Positions 1 through 5,350 of a stretch of 11,903 nucleotides of DNA are shown piece after piece. Every line of letters starts with the position of its first letter. The stretch's first letter is position 1. The notes under the pieces are model-generated. The model did no database searches and had not been told where the DNA came from. It was given only the letters and a program-made list of their open reading frames with translations. Position numbers and translations under genes: made by a program. The DNA comes from Propionibacteriaceae bacterium (GTDB lineage Bacteria; Actinomycetota; Actinomycetes; Propionibacteriales; Propionibacteriaceae): NCBI GenBank assembly GCA_031255975.1, contig JAIRRM010000085.1:1-11903 (forward strand), in the 5' to 3' direction.

Positions 1-492
1 GATCGCAACAAGCTGCTCGACCAGATGCAGAGCATTGTCGATCGGCGAGCCGAGGACTACCTGCCGGTAGAGCAGGGGATCATGGACCACTCATTCGAGA
101 AGCATCGAGCGGAATCGAACCGACAAGGTACCCATCTGCCGCCAGGTATAACGCGCGACAAGTTTATGCAGATCGCTCGCCACGTCCACTCACTTCCGAG
201 GGTGCAGCCGCTACCTGGCGACCCAGACCCGGCACTCGTACGGCTCCTAGACGCTGGACATGTGACCCTATATGAGTTTCGGCAACCAGGACTGGAAAAC
301 CTGTACGCGGTAGTTGACGGCGTCAGATACGAACTAAGACTTGGCCGCTACGGTCAAACATTCCACCCCATCGACGGAGTTGGCGTCACCGCCCACTACG
401 CGCCACCACGAGGAACCTCTGGAACTGGTGCCCGCTCGTCACTCCCCATGGGCTCCCGCCCAGTCAACGGATGGAACAGGCCACGAAACTGA
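1..492 (+). CDS. 3' end of an unrecognised head-region phage gene (possibly portal/MuF-like), partial
   Basis: The frame is open from base 1 and ends at TGA 490-492, so the visible part is the last 163 residues of a protein that begins upstream of the window. The first internal ATG (position 25) has no convincing ribosome binding site and is probably not the start. I do not recognise the family. The visible part is rich in charged residues, with a predicted helical start (NKLLDQMQ), a middle segment with alternating hydrophobic residues (VTLYEF, YAVVDGVRYELRLG) that looks like a small beta-rich domain, and a disordered Gly/Ser/Pro/Arg tail. In related actinophage genomes the slot between terminase and scaffold is held by portal and MuF-like head morphogenesis proteins, so a MuF C-terminus is an inference from position only. 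Confidence 0.6.
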   Translation, partial: DRNKLLDQMQSIVDRRAEDYLPVEQGIMDHSFEKHRAESNRQGTHLPPGITRDKFMQIARHVHSLPRVQPLPGDPDPALVRLLDAGHVTLYEFRQPGLENLYAVVDGVRYELRLGRYGQTFHPIDGVGVTAHYAPPRGTSGTGARSSLPMGSRPVNGWNRPRN

Positions 493-504
493 TAGGATGA
501 CCCC

Positions 505-714
505 ATGAACGACCAAAGAGAGCTAGTCCTCGAACTGATGGCGGACGCTTGGAGGGGCCTCGATAATGGCAACCGCATGGACGTCATATACGACATCTTC
601 GAGGGCGACTACACGCTCGCCATCGAGGCACTGATGGGCTCAACGACCGCCGCCGCATCACCGGTCTATGCCGAGGCAAAGGCTTTGCTGGACGCCCTCC
701 AGATCGCCGCCTGA
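505..714 (+). CDS. small hypothetical protein (69 aa)
   Basis: The ATG at 505 is preceded by AGGA (494-497) at 7-nt spacing, and the gene starts 12 nt after the upstream stop, so it is probably co-transcribed with the partial gene before it. The product is acidic and mostly helical by eye (LVLELMADAW, YAEAKALLDALQIAA), with no signal peptide, membrane segment or cysteine. I do not recognise it. Its position before the scaffold gene suggests a head-region accessory protein, but no function can be assigned. It is the last gene before the 350-nt non-coding gap, and its stop codon lies 19 nt upstream of a strong terminator-like hairpin. Confidence 0.6.
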   Translation: MNDQRELVLELMADAWRGLDNGNRMDVIYDIFEGDYTLAIEALMGSTTAAASPVYAEAKALLDALQIAA

Positions 715-733
715 CACCCCACGCAGACACCTG

Positions 734-763
734 CGGGGTACACGCCTATCGTGTGCCCCGTTT
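734..763 (+). terminator. terminator-like hairpin after the 69-aa gene
   Basis: An 11-bp stem (734-744 with 750-760, one T-G wobble at 739/755) closes a 5-nt loop, CCTAT. It begins with a five-pair CGGGG/CCCCG clamp and is followed directly by TTTCCATT. This resembles an intrinsic terminator with a weak U-tract, lying 20 nt after the stop at 714. If it works it would separate the upstream genes from the capsid operon or partially reduce read-through. The poor T-tract makes full termination uncertain. Confidence 0.45.
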
Positions 764-835
764 CCATTCCCCGGTCTAGCGACCGGTAGCGCGCGCCCTG
801 TGACTCATCTCCTTGCAGGAGTCTGCCGCGCCTAA

Positions 836-886
836 CCACTCCCTCCCATCGTTGGATCAGGCTCATCGTGATGGTCGAGAGAGTGG
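836..886 (+). other. long imperfect hairpin in the pre-scaffold gap
   Basis: Pairs run 836-841 with 881-886 (CCACTC/GAGTGG), one C-A mismatch (842/880), 843-845 with 877-879 (CTC/GAG), a 2-nt bulge (875-876), 846-850 with 870-874 (CCATC/GATGG), two G-T wobbles (851/869, 852/868), a 2-nt bulge, then 855-857 with 865-867 around a 7-nt loop. That is about 19 pairs in 51 nt, in a stretch closed in all three forward frames. Confidence 0.4.
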
Positions 887-954
887 GATAGCTTGCCCCA
901 TTTAAGCGGGCACAAAATCGTGCGGTTCGAGCCAGTGCCCAACCGCCGTTAAGT

Positions 955-994
955 GGCCAGTACGCCGTGAATGACGCTCCACGGTGGACTGGCC
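955..994 (+). other. 14-bp imperfect hairpin in the scaffold leader
   Basis: GGCCAGT (955-961) pairs with ACTGGCC (988-994). After one A-G mismatch (962/987) the stem continues 963-969 with 980-986 (CGCCGTG against CACGGTG, one G-T wobble) and closes a 10-nt loop at 970-979. No T-tract follows, so it is not a standard terminator. It ends 69 nt before the scaffold start codon and could be an RNA element or a protein-binding palindrome. Confidence 0.4.
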
Positions 995-1063
995 CACATC
1001 AACCTCACCGGAGGGTTTCCGGGAACCTTATACGCCATTGGCGGACTCATTACAGGAGAAAAC

Positions 1064-1588
1064 ATGGAAAACACCATCCCCGAAACGGGCAGCGACAGCA
1101 CCGAGACTAGCGCCACGTTCGCACCGCCTGCCTCGCAGGAAGCACTCGACAAGCTGATCAAAGAACGTCTCGCACAGCAGGCCCGCAACCGGTTCGGCGA
1201 CTATGACGAACTGAAGGCCAAGGCCACCAAGTTCGACAAACTCGAGGACGCGAAGAAGAGCGAGATAGAACGTTTCGCTAGCCAACTCGCCACCATCACC
1301 GCCGAACGTGACGCCCTGAAAGCCGCTCAAGAGCTTGCAGGCATCAAAGCCGAGGTGGCCGCCGAAAAGGGTGTATCTGCCGACCTGTTGCGTGGCTCAA
1401 CCCGTGACGAACTTGAGTCTCACGCCGAAGCCATCGCGAAAGCGATAGCAGAGGGGGCTCCCAAACAGCGCCGAGGTGGGTCAGTGGACCCCAGAGACGC
1501 CCTGAAAACTCCTGGTACCTCCCAGAGTGGTGCGAAAGGTGACAGCCCGGCTGCCGCCGCCATCCGCGCGCTCTACAAGAAACCGTAA
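1064..1588 (+). CDS. capsid scaffolding protein
   Basis: The 174-residue product lies directly before the major capsid gene and has the make-up of phage scaffolds: a Thr/Ser/Glu-rich disordered start (about 1-22), a long highly charged helical region (about 24-100, with EALDKLIKERLAQQ and KLEDAKKSEIERFASQL) expected to form a coiled coil, a short GVSADLLRG segment (103-111) of the kind common in actinophage scaffolds, and a basic C-terminus ending RALYKKP, the usual capsid-binding end. It would direct procapsid assembly and leave or be degraded on maturation. I choose ATG 1064 because AGGAG (1054-1058) sits 5 nt upstream. An in-frame ATG at 971 would add 31 residues but has no ribosome binding site and lies inside a hairpin. 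No maturation protease gene is seen in the window. Confidence 0.85.
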   Translation: MENTIPETGSDSTETSATFAPPASQEALDKLIKERLAQQARNRFGDYDELKAKATKFDKLEDAKKSEIERFASQLATITAERDALKAAQELAGIKAEVAAEKGVSADLLRGSTRDELESHAEAIAKAIAEGAPKQRRGGSVDPRDALKTPGTSQSGAKGDSPAAAAIRALYKKP

Positions 1589-1601
1589 GAAAGGAAGCCA
1601 T

Positions 1602-2513
1602 ATGGCTATCAATGACATTACTCGCGCCGACGTCGCTTCGATGATCGCTGAGGAATACTCCGCTGACATCATCAAGGCATCCATCACAGGCTCACTCGCG
1701 CTCGCAGCATTTCCGCACACCTCAATGGGCACCAAAACCACCCACATGCCCGTCGTGGCAACCATGCCGGAAGCAACATGGGTGAGCGAATCCGCCGAGG
1801 ACGATGAGGGCACCAAACCCACCTCCAAGGGCACATGGACCAACGCTATGCTGGTCGCCGAAGAGGTCGCAGTGATCATTCCAGTGCACGAAAACGTGCT
1901 TGAAGACGCCACCGCTGACATGCTCACTGAAATCTCCGCCATGGGCGGCGCGGCGCTGGGGAAGAAGCTCGACCAGGCGGTGCTGTTCGGCACCAACAAG
2001 CCCGCGTCGTGGACCTCGCCTGCACTGCTGCCCGCTGCCGTCGCAGCAGGACAAACCTATCAGCCGGTTACCGGGAAAGATGACCTGTATGGGGCCATCA
2101 TCCAGGCCGCCCGTGACGCGAACGGCGATGTCTATAACGCCTCGGTTGTGCTCGCCAGCTCCGCGCTGCGCCTCGATCTGCTCAACCTGCGTGGGTCCGA
2201 CGGCCATCTGGTGCTCACCGATGACGCGCTGCGAGGCTTCGACGCTACCCACTTCTCGCGTAACGGCGCATGGGACAAGGCGCAGGCTCTTGCCCTCATC
2301 TGCGACCCGAACTTCATCCGCATTGGCATCCGTCAGGATGTCACGGTGAAGTTCCTGGATCAGGCCACCGTGGGCGGCATCAACCTCGCCGAGAAGGACA
2401 TGGTGGCGCTGCGCTTCAAGGCGCGCTACGCCTACGTTCTAGGAATGCCGAACGGCACCCCCGTCGGTGCCGTCGTCCCCCCTGTCGTCCCACCTGCTGA
2501 GGAGCCCAGTTAA
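1602..2513 (+). CDS. major capsid protein (HK97 fold)
   Basis: The 303-residue product has the layout of HK97-fold phage capsid proteins without a fused protease: an N-terminal helix (about 5-25, RADVASMIAEEYSADII), a segment for the first strands with MPVVATMPEATWVSE (about 50-64), the E-loop/P-domain stretch with EVAVIIPVHENVLEDA (about 88-103), helix ALGKKLDQAVLFG (about 119-131), and a C-terminal A-domain with ASVVLASSALRLDLL and the strand-forming IRIGIRQDVTVKFLD. ATG 1602 is preceded by AAGGAAG (1591-1597). It starts 13 nt after the scaffold stop, as expected for partners made together. The protein ends with a short Pro-rich tail (PPVVPPAEEPS) beyond the usual fold. Its stop codon overlaps the next start (TAATG). 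Confidence 0.92.
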   Translation: MAINDITRADVASMIAEEYSADIIKASITGSLALAAFPHTSMGTKTTHMPVVATMPEATWVSESAEDDEGTKPTSKGTWTNAMLVAEEVAVIIPVHENVLEDATADMLTEISAMGGAALGKKLDQAVLFGTNKPASWTSPALLPAAVAAGQTYQPVTGKDDLYGAIIQAARDANGDVYNASVVLASSALRLDLLNLRGSDGHLVLTDDALRGFDATHFSRNGAWDKAQALALICDPNFIRIGIRQDVTVKFLDQATVGGINLAEKDMVALRFKARYAYVLGMPNGTPVGAVVPPVVPPAEEPS

Positions 2514-2752
2514 TGAAAATGTTCCGTTCAACCGCTACCGGTGCAGTGATCGCACTCGCCGAAAACTCGCCACTGTTGGCCGCGTATGAAGCCTCCCCGG
2601 CCTACAAGCCGGTGCGCGCATCGGCGCAAGTATCCGAAGATCCGACAGACGAGGCAAGCAGCGAAGAGGGGGTGCAGCCGAATGACTCCTTGGGCAACCC
2701 AGCAGGACGTGGAGGCTCGCATCGGTCGCCCGGTAAGTCCGGCAGAAGCTGA
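2513..2752 (+). CDS. small post-capsid protein (79 aa), unknown function
   Basis: The ATG at 2513 shares its A with the capsid stop codon (TAATG), so translation is coupled to the major capsid gene. Small proteins in this slot, with a start like MKMFRSTATGAVIALAE and mention of an ageing or crowding tail of acidic residues, are common in actinophages just after the capsid gene. Their role is not settled and I assign none. The first about 45 residues look structured. The rest is Ser/Glu/Gly/Arg-rich and probably disordered. The last about 23 codons overlap the next gene in another frame, so that part of the sequence is constrained by the connector protein. No membrane segment or signal peptide is visible. 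Confidence 0.65.
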   Translation: MKMFRSTATGAVIALAENSPLLAAYEASPAYKPVRASAQVSEDPTDEASSEEGVQPNDSLGNPAGRGGSHRSPGKSGRS

Positions 2753-3083
2753 TCAGGTGAAGGGACTCCTGGACGAAGCCACCGTGCTATTGCGCGGCTG
2801 GCTCGCCCAGGACTTCCCTGACACTCAGACCCCGGACGAAGTTCGCATCGTGTGTTCTCGCATGGTGGCTCGCGTACTTGAACGGGGCAGCGGGCTACCA
2901 GTTGGGGCCACCGGCATCCAAGCAGCTATCGGGCCGTTCCAACAGGGGCTTACGTTCTCTGCCGATACGGCATCTGGTGGAGTTTGGATCGCGGCAGCCG
3001 ACAGGCTCGCGCTGAAACGATTCCGCACTGCCAAAACCATCCGGTTGCAAAGCCAGCAGACAGGCAGGTTCGGCAGTGTTTAA
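2682..3083 (+). CDS. head-tail adaptor, Gp19/Gp15/Gp42-like
   Basis: The 133-residue product starts MTPWATQQDVEARIGR, the signature opening of the phage Gp19/Gp15/Gp42-like adaptor family, followed by a helix pair (SPAEADQVKGLLDEATVLLRGWL, about 19-41), the EVRIVCSRMVARVLERG helix, then a beta section (QQGLTFSADTASGGVWI) and a C-terminal helix (AADRLALKRF). Such proteins form a ring between portal and stopper. I choose ATG 2682, with the purine run GAGGGGG (2666-2672) 9 nt upstream. An in-frame opening exists upstream from 2586 but would lie wholly inside the preceding gene and lose the family start. It overlaps the preceding gene by 71 nt and the next by 8 nt. Confidence 0.82.
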   Translation: MTPWATQQDVEARIGRPVSPAEADQVKGLLDEATVLLRGWLAQDFPDTQTPDEVRIVCSRMVARVLERGSGLPVGATGIQAAIGPFQQGLTFSADTASGGVWIAAADRLALKRFRTAKTIRLQSQQTGRFGSV

Positions 3084-3438
3084 CCCGTTCGCGCATATGC
3101 CGATACCCCCGGCAACAATCACGATCCATCACCCCACGATGGTTACAGAGCGCGATGCGGCAGTCTTCGACCCGTCTCAACCCACCACGGATGAGCCGAT
3201 AGGAGGCTGCTATATCGTGCCCGGCGCATCCAGCGAAACCCCCATGCCCCGCCAAGGGGTCGAGGTGAAGTGGACCGTCTACGTGCCACCCACACAAACC
3301 CCCATCGCCGCCACTGACCTCGTAAGCCTCCCCGGCATCCGCGAGCGATACCAGATCGACGGTGCACCGGCAGCATGGCCGCACCCCGCTGCCGGCGACC
3401 CATACAGGGTGCTGCAACTTATCTCGCAGGAAGGATAG
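3076..3438 (+). CDS. head-closure (stopper-like) protein
   Basis: The 120-residue product is mostly beta by eye, with strands at ATITIHHP, GCYIVPG, VEVKWTVYVP and YRVLQL, and a loop IAATDLVSLPGIRERYQIDG close to the wording of small phage head-closure/stopper proteins placed third after the capsid gene. Its role would be to seal the packaged head and provide a tail docking surface. The start is GTG 3076, overlapping the adaptor gene by 8 nt with AGG (3066-3068) 7 nt upstream. An in-frame ATG at 3097 (residue 8) is an alternative start. The assignment rests on position, size and local sequence feel rather than on a decisive motif. Confidence 0.7.
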   Translation: MFNPFAHMPIPPATITIHHPTMVTERDAAVFDPSQPTTDEPIGGCYIVPGASSETPMPRQGVEVKWTVYVPPTQTPIAATDLVSLPGIRERYQIDGAPAAWPHPAAGDPYRVLQLISQEG

Positions 3439-3440
3439 AG

Positions 3441-3683
3441 ATGCGCGTCACGTCCATCAAACTCGACCTCAAAGGCATCAACACGGTCATGACCTCCACC
3501 CCAGTACAGCAGATAGTCGATGCGGCCGGCAGCCAGATCGCCGCTAAAGCTGGGACTGGGTTCGAATACACCTCCGGTCCCAAACACCGCTGGGTTGCCA
3601 GAGGCTATGTGAACGCCGCCACATTCGAGGCTCGCAAAGCCGAGGCACAAAACCGTGCCTTGACTCGAGCAGTAGGAAGGTGA
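3441..3683 (+). CDS. HK97 gp10-like neck / tail-completion protein (short)
   Basis: The 80-residue product lies between stopper and tail-terminator genes, where HK97 gp10-type proteins sit. The stretch AAKAGTGFEYTSGPKHRWVARGYVNAATFEARKAEAQNRALTRAV is the kind of C-terminal half (compact strand-turn-strand plus a basic helix) typical of short actinophage members; only short parts of it are diagnostic, such as GFEY and the long C-terminal helix. It probably helps join head and tail. ATG 3441 follows AAGGA (3431-3435) at 5-nt spacing, and the gene starts 2 nt after the upstream stop. Confidence 0.62.
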   Translation: MRVTSIKLDLKGINTVMTSTPVQQIVDAAGSQIAAKAGTGFEYTSGPKHRWVARGYVNAATFEARKAEAQNRALTRAVGR

Positions 3684-3688
3684 AGCCA

Positions 3689-4099
3689 ATGGGCGAGATA
3701 ATCGAAACGGTCGACGCCGAGGATGCCGTCCGACATCACCTCTGGAACACACTGCCATACAGCGTCAAGGTTTGCGTACCGCCCTCGCCTACAGAGTGGC
3801 CACCGCAATCGGTGTATATCGAGCGCACGGGTGGTGGGATGACCTCACTTGTGGTGGACGAGGCTCAGCTTACGTTCGAGAGCCGCGCGCCAACCCCCGC
3901 CCAGGCCATGCAACTCGCACTCGATGTGCGTGCCGCCATTGGCACTCTTCAGCGCATGCACATGTTAGGCAACATACCCATCTATGGCGGCACCGAAGTC
4001 GCTGCCCCCTATCACGACCCCGACCCGGATAACGCAAAGCTGCCCCGAGTTACCCAAACCCACACCCTCCGCATGAGGATCAAGAAAAGAGAGGACTGA
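3689..4099 (+). CDS. tail terminator-like protein
   Basis: The 136-residue product is the last gene before the major tail protein, the usual tail-terminator position, and has the alpha/beta look of that family: a first helix (DAEDAVRHHLWNTLP), strands VKVCVPP and SVYIERTGGG, a strand LTFESRAP followed by the long helix TPAQAMQLALDVRAAIGTLQ, and a final strand HTLRMRIKKR. Terminators cap the growing tail tube and contact the head connector. I choose ATG 3689 with AGGAAGG (3674-3680) 8 nt upstream. An in-frame GTG at 3680 would start inside that ribosome binding site. Confidence 0.75.
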   Translation: MGEIIETVDAEDAVRHHLWNTLPYSVKVCVPPSPTEWPPQSVYIERTGGGMTSLVVDEAQLTFESRAPTPAQAMQLALDVRAAIGTLQRMHMLGNIPIYGGTEVAAPYHDPDPDNAKLPRVTQTHTLRMRIKKRED

Positions 4100-4101
4100 G
4101 C

Positions 4102-4668
4102 ATGGCTCTAAACTCCAACAATGTCGCTGTCGGCATCACCGGCGCGATATATCTTGGCGGCAGCGCCGCCACTCGCCCCACAGACGCCAAGACACCGCTC
4201 ACTACTGGCTGGGATGATCTGGGCTACACCTCCGACGCTGGAGTCACCGAATCGCGCTCGCTGTCCTCGTCGGACATCGCCGCCTGGCAGAACGGTGACG
4301 TGGTGCGCAAAGTCGTCACCTCAGCATCCATGACCATCAAAGCAATGCTGCTCGAAACCACGAAAAAAACCGTAGGCCTCTACTACGGCACCACAGTCGG
4401 TGACGATGGACTGGTGAAAGTCGTGCCCTCACGCACCGGCAGCCGCCACAAGATGTGTGTCGATGTCATCGACGGCGACAAGTTCATCCGCACCTACATC
4501 CCGCAAGGGCAGGTCACCGAGGTCGGAGACCAGGTGTATGCCGGTGGCACTCCCATCGGCTACGAGGTGACGATCACCGCATACGCTGACGAATCCATCA
4601 TCGACGAAGACGGTGCCATCGGCTGCGCCGAAAAGTGGTACAGCCAATTGGTGGTGGGTAAACCGTGA
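4102..4668 (+). CDS. major tail protein (tail tube)
   Basis: The 188-residue product precedes the chaperone and tape-measure genes and matches the tail-tube family in layout: N-terminal NNVAVGITGAIYLG, a long Pro/Thr loop, the WDDLGYTSDAGVTES segment that is characteristic of actinophage tail-tube proteins, helix DIAAWQNGDVVRKVVT, and strands FIRTYIPQGQVTEVGD and IGYEVTITAYADE. It polymerises as rings around the tape measure to form the tube. Unlike many siphophage versions it has no added Ig-like domain, because it ends soon after the last tube strands. ATG 4102 follows GAGAGGA (4089-4095) at 6-nt spacing, and starts 2 nt after the previous stop. Its own stop overlaps the next GTG start (GTGA). 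Confidence 0.88.
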   Translation: MALNSNNVAVGITGAIYLGGSAATRPTDAKTPLTTGWDDLGYTSDAGVTESRSLSSSDIAAWQNGDVVRKVVTSASMTIKAMLLETTKKTVGLYYGTTVGDDGLVKVVPSRTGSRHKMCVDVIDGDKFIRTYIPQGQVTEVGDQVYAGGTPIGYEVTITAYADESIIDEDGAIGCAEKWYSQLVVGKP

Positions 4669-4979
4669 GCCGCAACAGGCGCGCAGCTCGCCCAAAAACC
4701 GCCACGGAGACCATCACATTCCGCGCTAATGGCCACAGTTATTCGTTACCGCCCATTAGCGCAGTGCTCGAGTTGCCGACTCGAGTGCTGAGAGAATTGG
4801 TCAAAGGCGGTGCATCGAACGACGCGAACCTAGAGATCGCATTCACCATCATCGAAGCCAGCGACGATAGGGAGATGGTTGAGGCGTTCTTTGATCTGCC
4901 AATCAAAGAGTCGGCCAAAGTCATCAACAAGTGGATGCTGGCCGCTCAACACGAAGGGGCGTCACTCCCCCAATCGTGA
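4665..4979 (+). CDS. tail assembly chaperone, first frame (G-like)
   Basis: The 104-residue product sits between tail tube and tape measure. A basic start is followed by ETITFRANGHSYSLPPI and then helices including TRVLRELVKGG, LEIAFTIIEASDD and MVEAFFDLPIKESAKVINKWM, the usual content of actinophage first tail chaperones. These hold the tape measure ready for tube assembly and do not stay in the virion. It starts at GTG 4665, overlapping the tail-tube stop by 4 nt, and ends at TGA 4977. The second chaperone frame is -1 relative to it, and the recoding signal at its end suggests that a fraction of ribosomes extends it. Confidence 0.82.
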   Translation: MSRNRRAARPKTATETITFRANGHSYSLPPISAVLELPTRVLRELVKGGASNDANLEIAFTIIEASDDREMVEAFFDLPIKESAKVINKWMLAAQHEGASLPQS

Positions 4980-5001
4980 CGCTCCTCGAACTCGAGGAGC
5001 G
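4967..5001 (+). promoter_or_regulatory. candidate -1 programmed ribosomal frameshift signal
   Basis: A C-run read as CTC CCC CAA in the first frame gives a possible slippery heptamer CCCCCAA (4967-4973). A 6-nt spacer (TCGTGA, holding the zero-frame stop) is followed by a perfect 9-bp stem, 4980-4988 with 4993-5001, around the tetraloop AACT. A slip back by one base would make a 228-residue fusion (103 codons plus 125). The CCC codon re-pairs perfectly after slipping, but CAA to CCA mismatches at the second base, so the heptamer is not fully canonical. The -1 frame is open from 4895 onward. Confidence 0.6.
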
Positions 5002-5350
5002 ATACCCCCGCGAGTTGGCCGCTGACTTTCGCGAGTTCTACAGCCTCAGCTTCTCCCCGGGAGACACACTCACTTGGGGCGAAGCCTGGCTGCTCGTCAA
5101 CGCGTTAGCGATAGACGCCCGCTCGCGCACTCATGCGGCGTATTCGGGATGGACCTGTCCCGCGTCCCATGAGACGCAAGCGCTCTACGACCTGTTTGAT
5201 CTGGTCGTCGCCGTAAACACCCCAACTGGTAAGCAGCGTCTCCGTCACCCGCGTCCGTGGGATACACCGACAACTGCCGGCGATGCCAGCAAGTTCACCC
5301 AAGAAGAGGTGAGGCGCATCTTGCAAGAGAGAGGACCACAGCATGGCTAA
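4976..5350 (+). CDS. tail assembly chaperone, second frame (T-like)
   Basis: This frame encodes the second tail chaperone. ELEERYPRELAADFREFYSL, a Gly/Asp loop, and TWGEAWLLVNALAID followed by a small aromatic segment (YSGWTCP) are the typical content of actinophage second chaperones, which bind the tape measure. Two expression routes are possible. One is -1 frameshifting from the upstream frame, giving a 228-residue fusion, as is established for lambda-type G/GT proteins. The other is independent restart at GTG 4976, which overlaps the upstream stop (GTGA) and gives 124 residues. No ribosome binding site lies at a usable distance from GTG 4976, and the frame is open back to 4895 with another GTG at 4931, which favours the frameshift. 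It overlaps the tape-measure start by 8 nt. Confidence 0.8.
   Translation: MTLLELEERYPRELAADFREFYSLSFSPGDTLTWGEAWLLVNALAIDARSRTHAAYSGWTCPASHETQALYDLFDLVVAVNTPTGKQRLRHPRPWDTPTTAGDASKFTQEEVRRILQERGPQHG

Larger units (their letters stand above)
715..1063 (+). ncRNA. candidate structured RNA / long structured leader upstream of the scaffold gene
   Basis: This is the only gap above about 20 nt in the window. It is non-coding on the plus strand: stops occur in all three frames (for example TAG 777, TAG 787, TGA 801, TAA 833, TAG 889, TAA 903, TAA 950). It holds a run of inverted repeats that do not overlap: 734-744/750-760, 771-776/781-786, 802-806/819-823 with an outer 791-795/827-831, 836-857/865-886 (imperfect), 894-898/908-912, 922-927/941-946, 955-969/980-994, 1014-1018/1023-1027 and a short 1033-1036/1040-1043. 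The pairing is read directly from the sequence. That it folds and acts as an RNA is inference. Alternatives are a cis-acting leader for the capsid operon, phage operator sites, or a decayed insertion. I see no convincing -35/-10 promoter and no tRNA. Confidence 0.4.

Noticed and set aside
666..866. A 66-codon minus-strand open frame reaching into the 715-1063 gap
   Set aside because: There is no ribosome binding site before its start, it overlaps the 69-aa gene, and it crosses the strong hairpins; the composition is not protein-like.
893..921. Possible promoter TTGCCC (893-898) with AATCGT (916-921)
   Set aside because: The spacing is 17 nt but the -10 box is poor, and nothing else supports transcription starting here.
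918..950. GGTTCGAGCC-like T-loop of a tRNA in the gap
   Set aside because: The flanks do not form a 5-bp T-stem, there is no acceptor stem or anticodon arm, and the same bases are better explained by the 922-927/941-946 hairpin.
971..1063. Upstream in-frame ATG (971) as the start of the scaffold protein
   Set aside because: It has no ribosome binding site and lies in a hairpin loop, while ATG 1064 has AGGAG at good spacing and gives a typical scaffold start.
1481..1999. A 172-codon minus-strand open frame across the scaffold end and capsid start
   Set aside because: It is a Ser-rich shadow of the capsid gene, with no plausible start signal and no recognisable domain.
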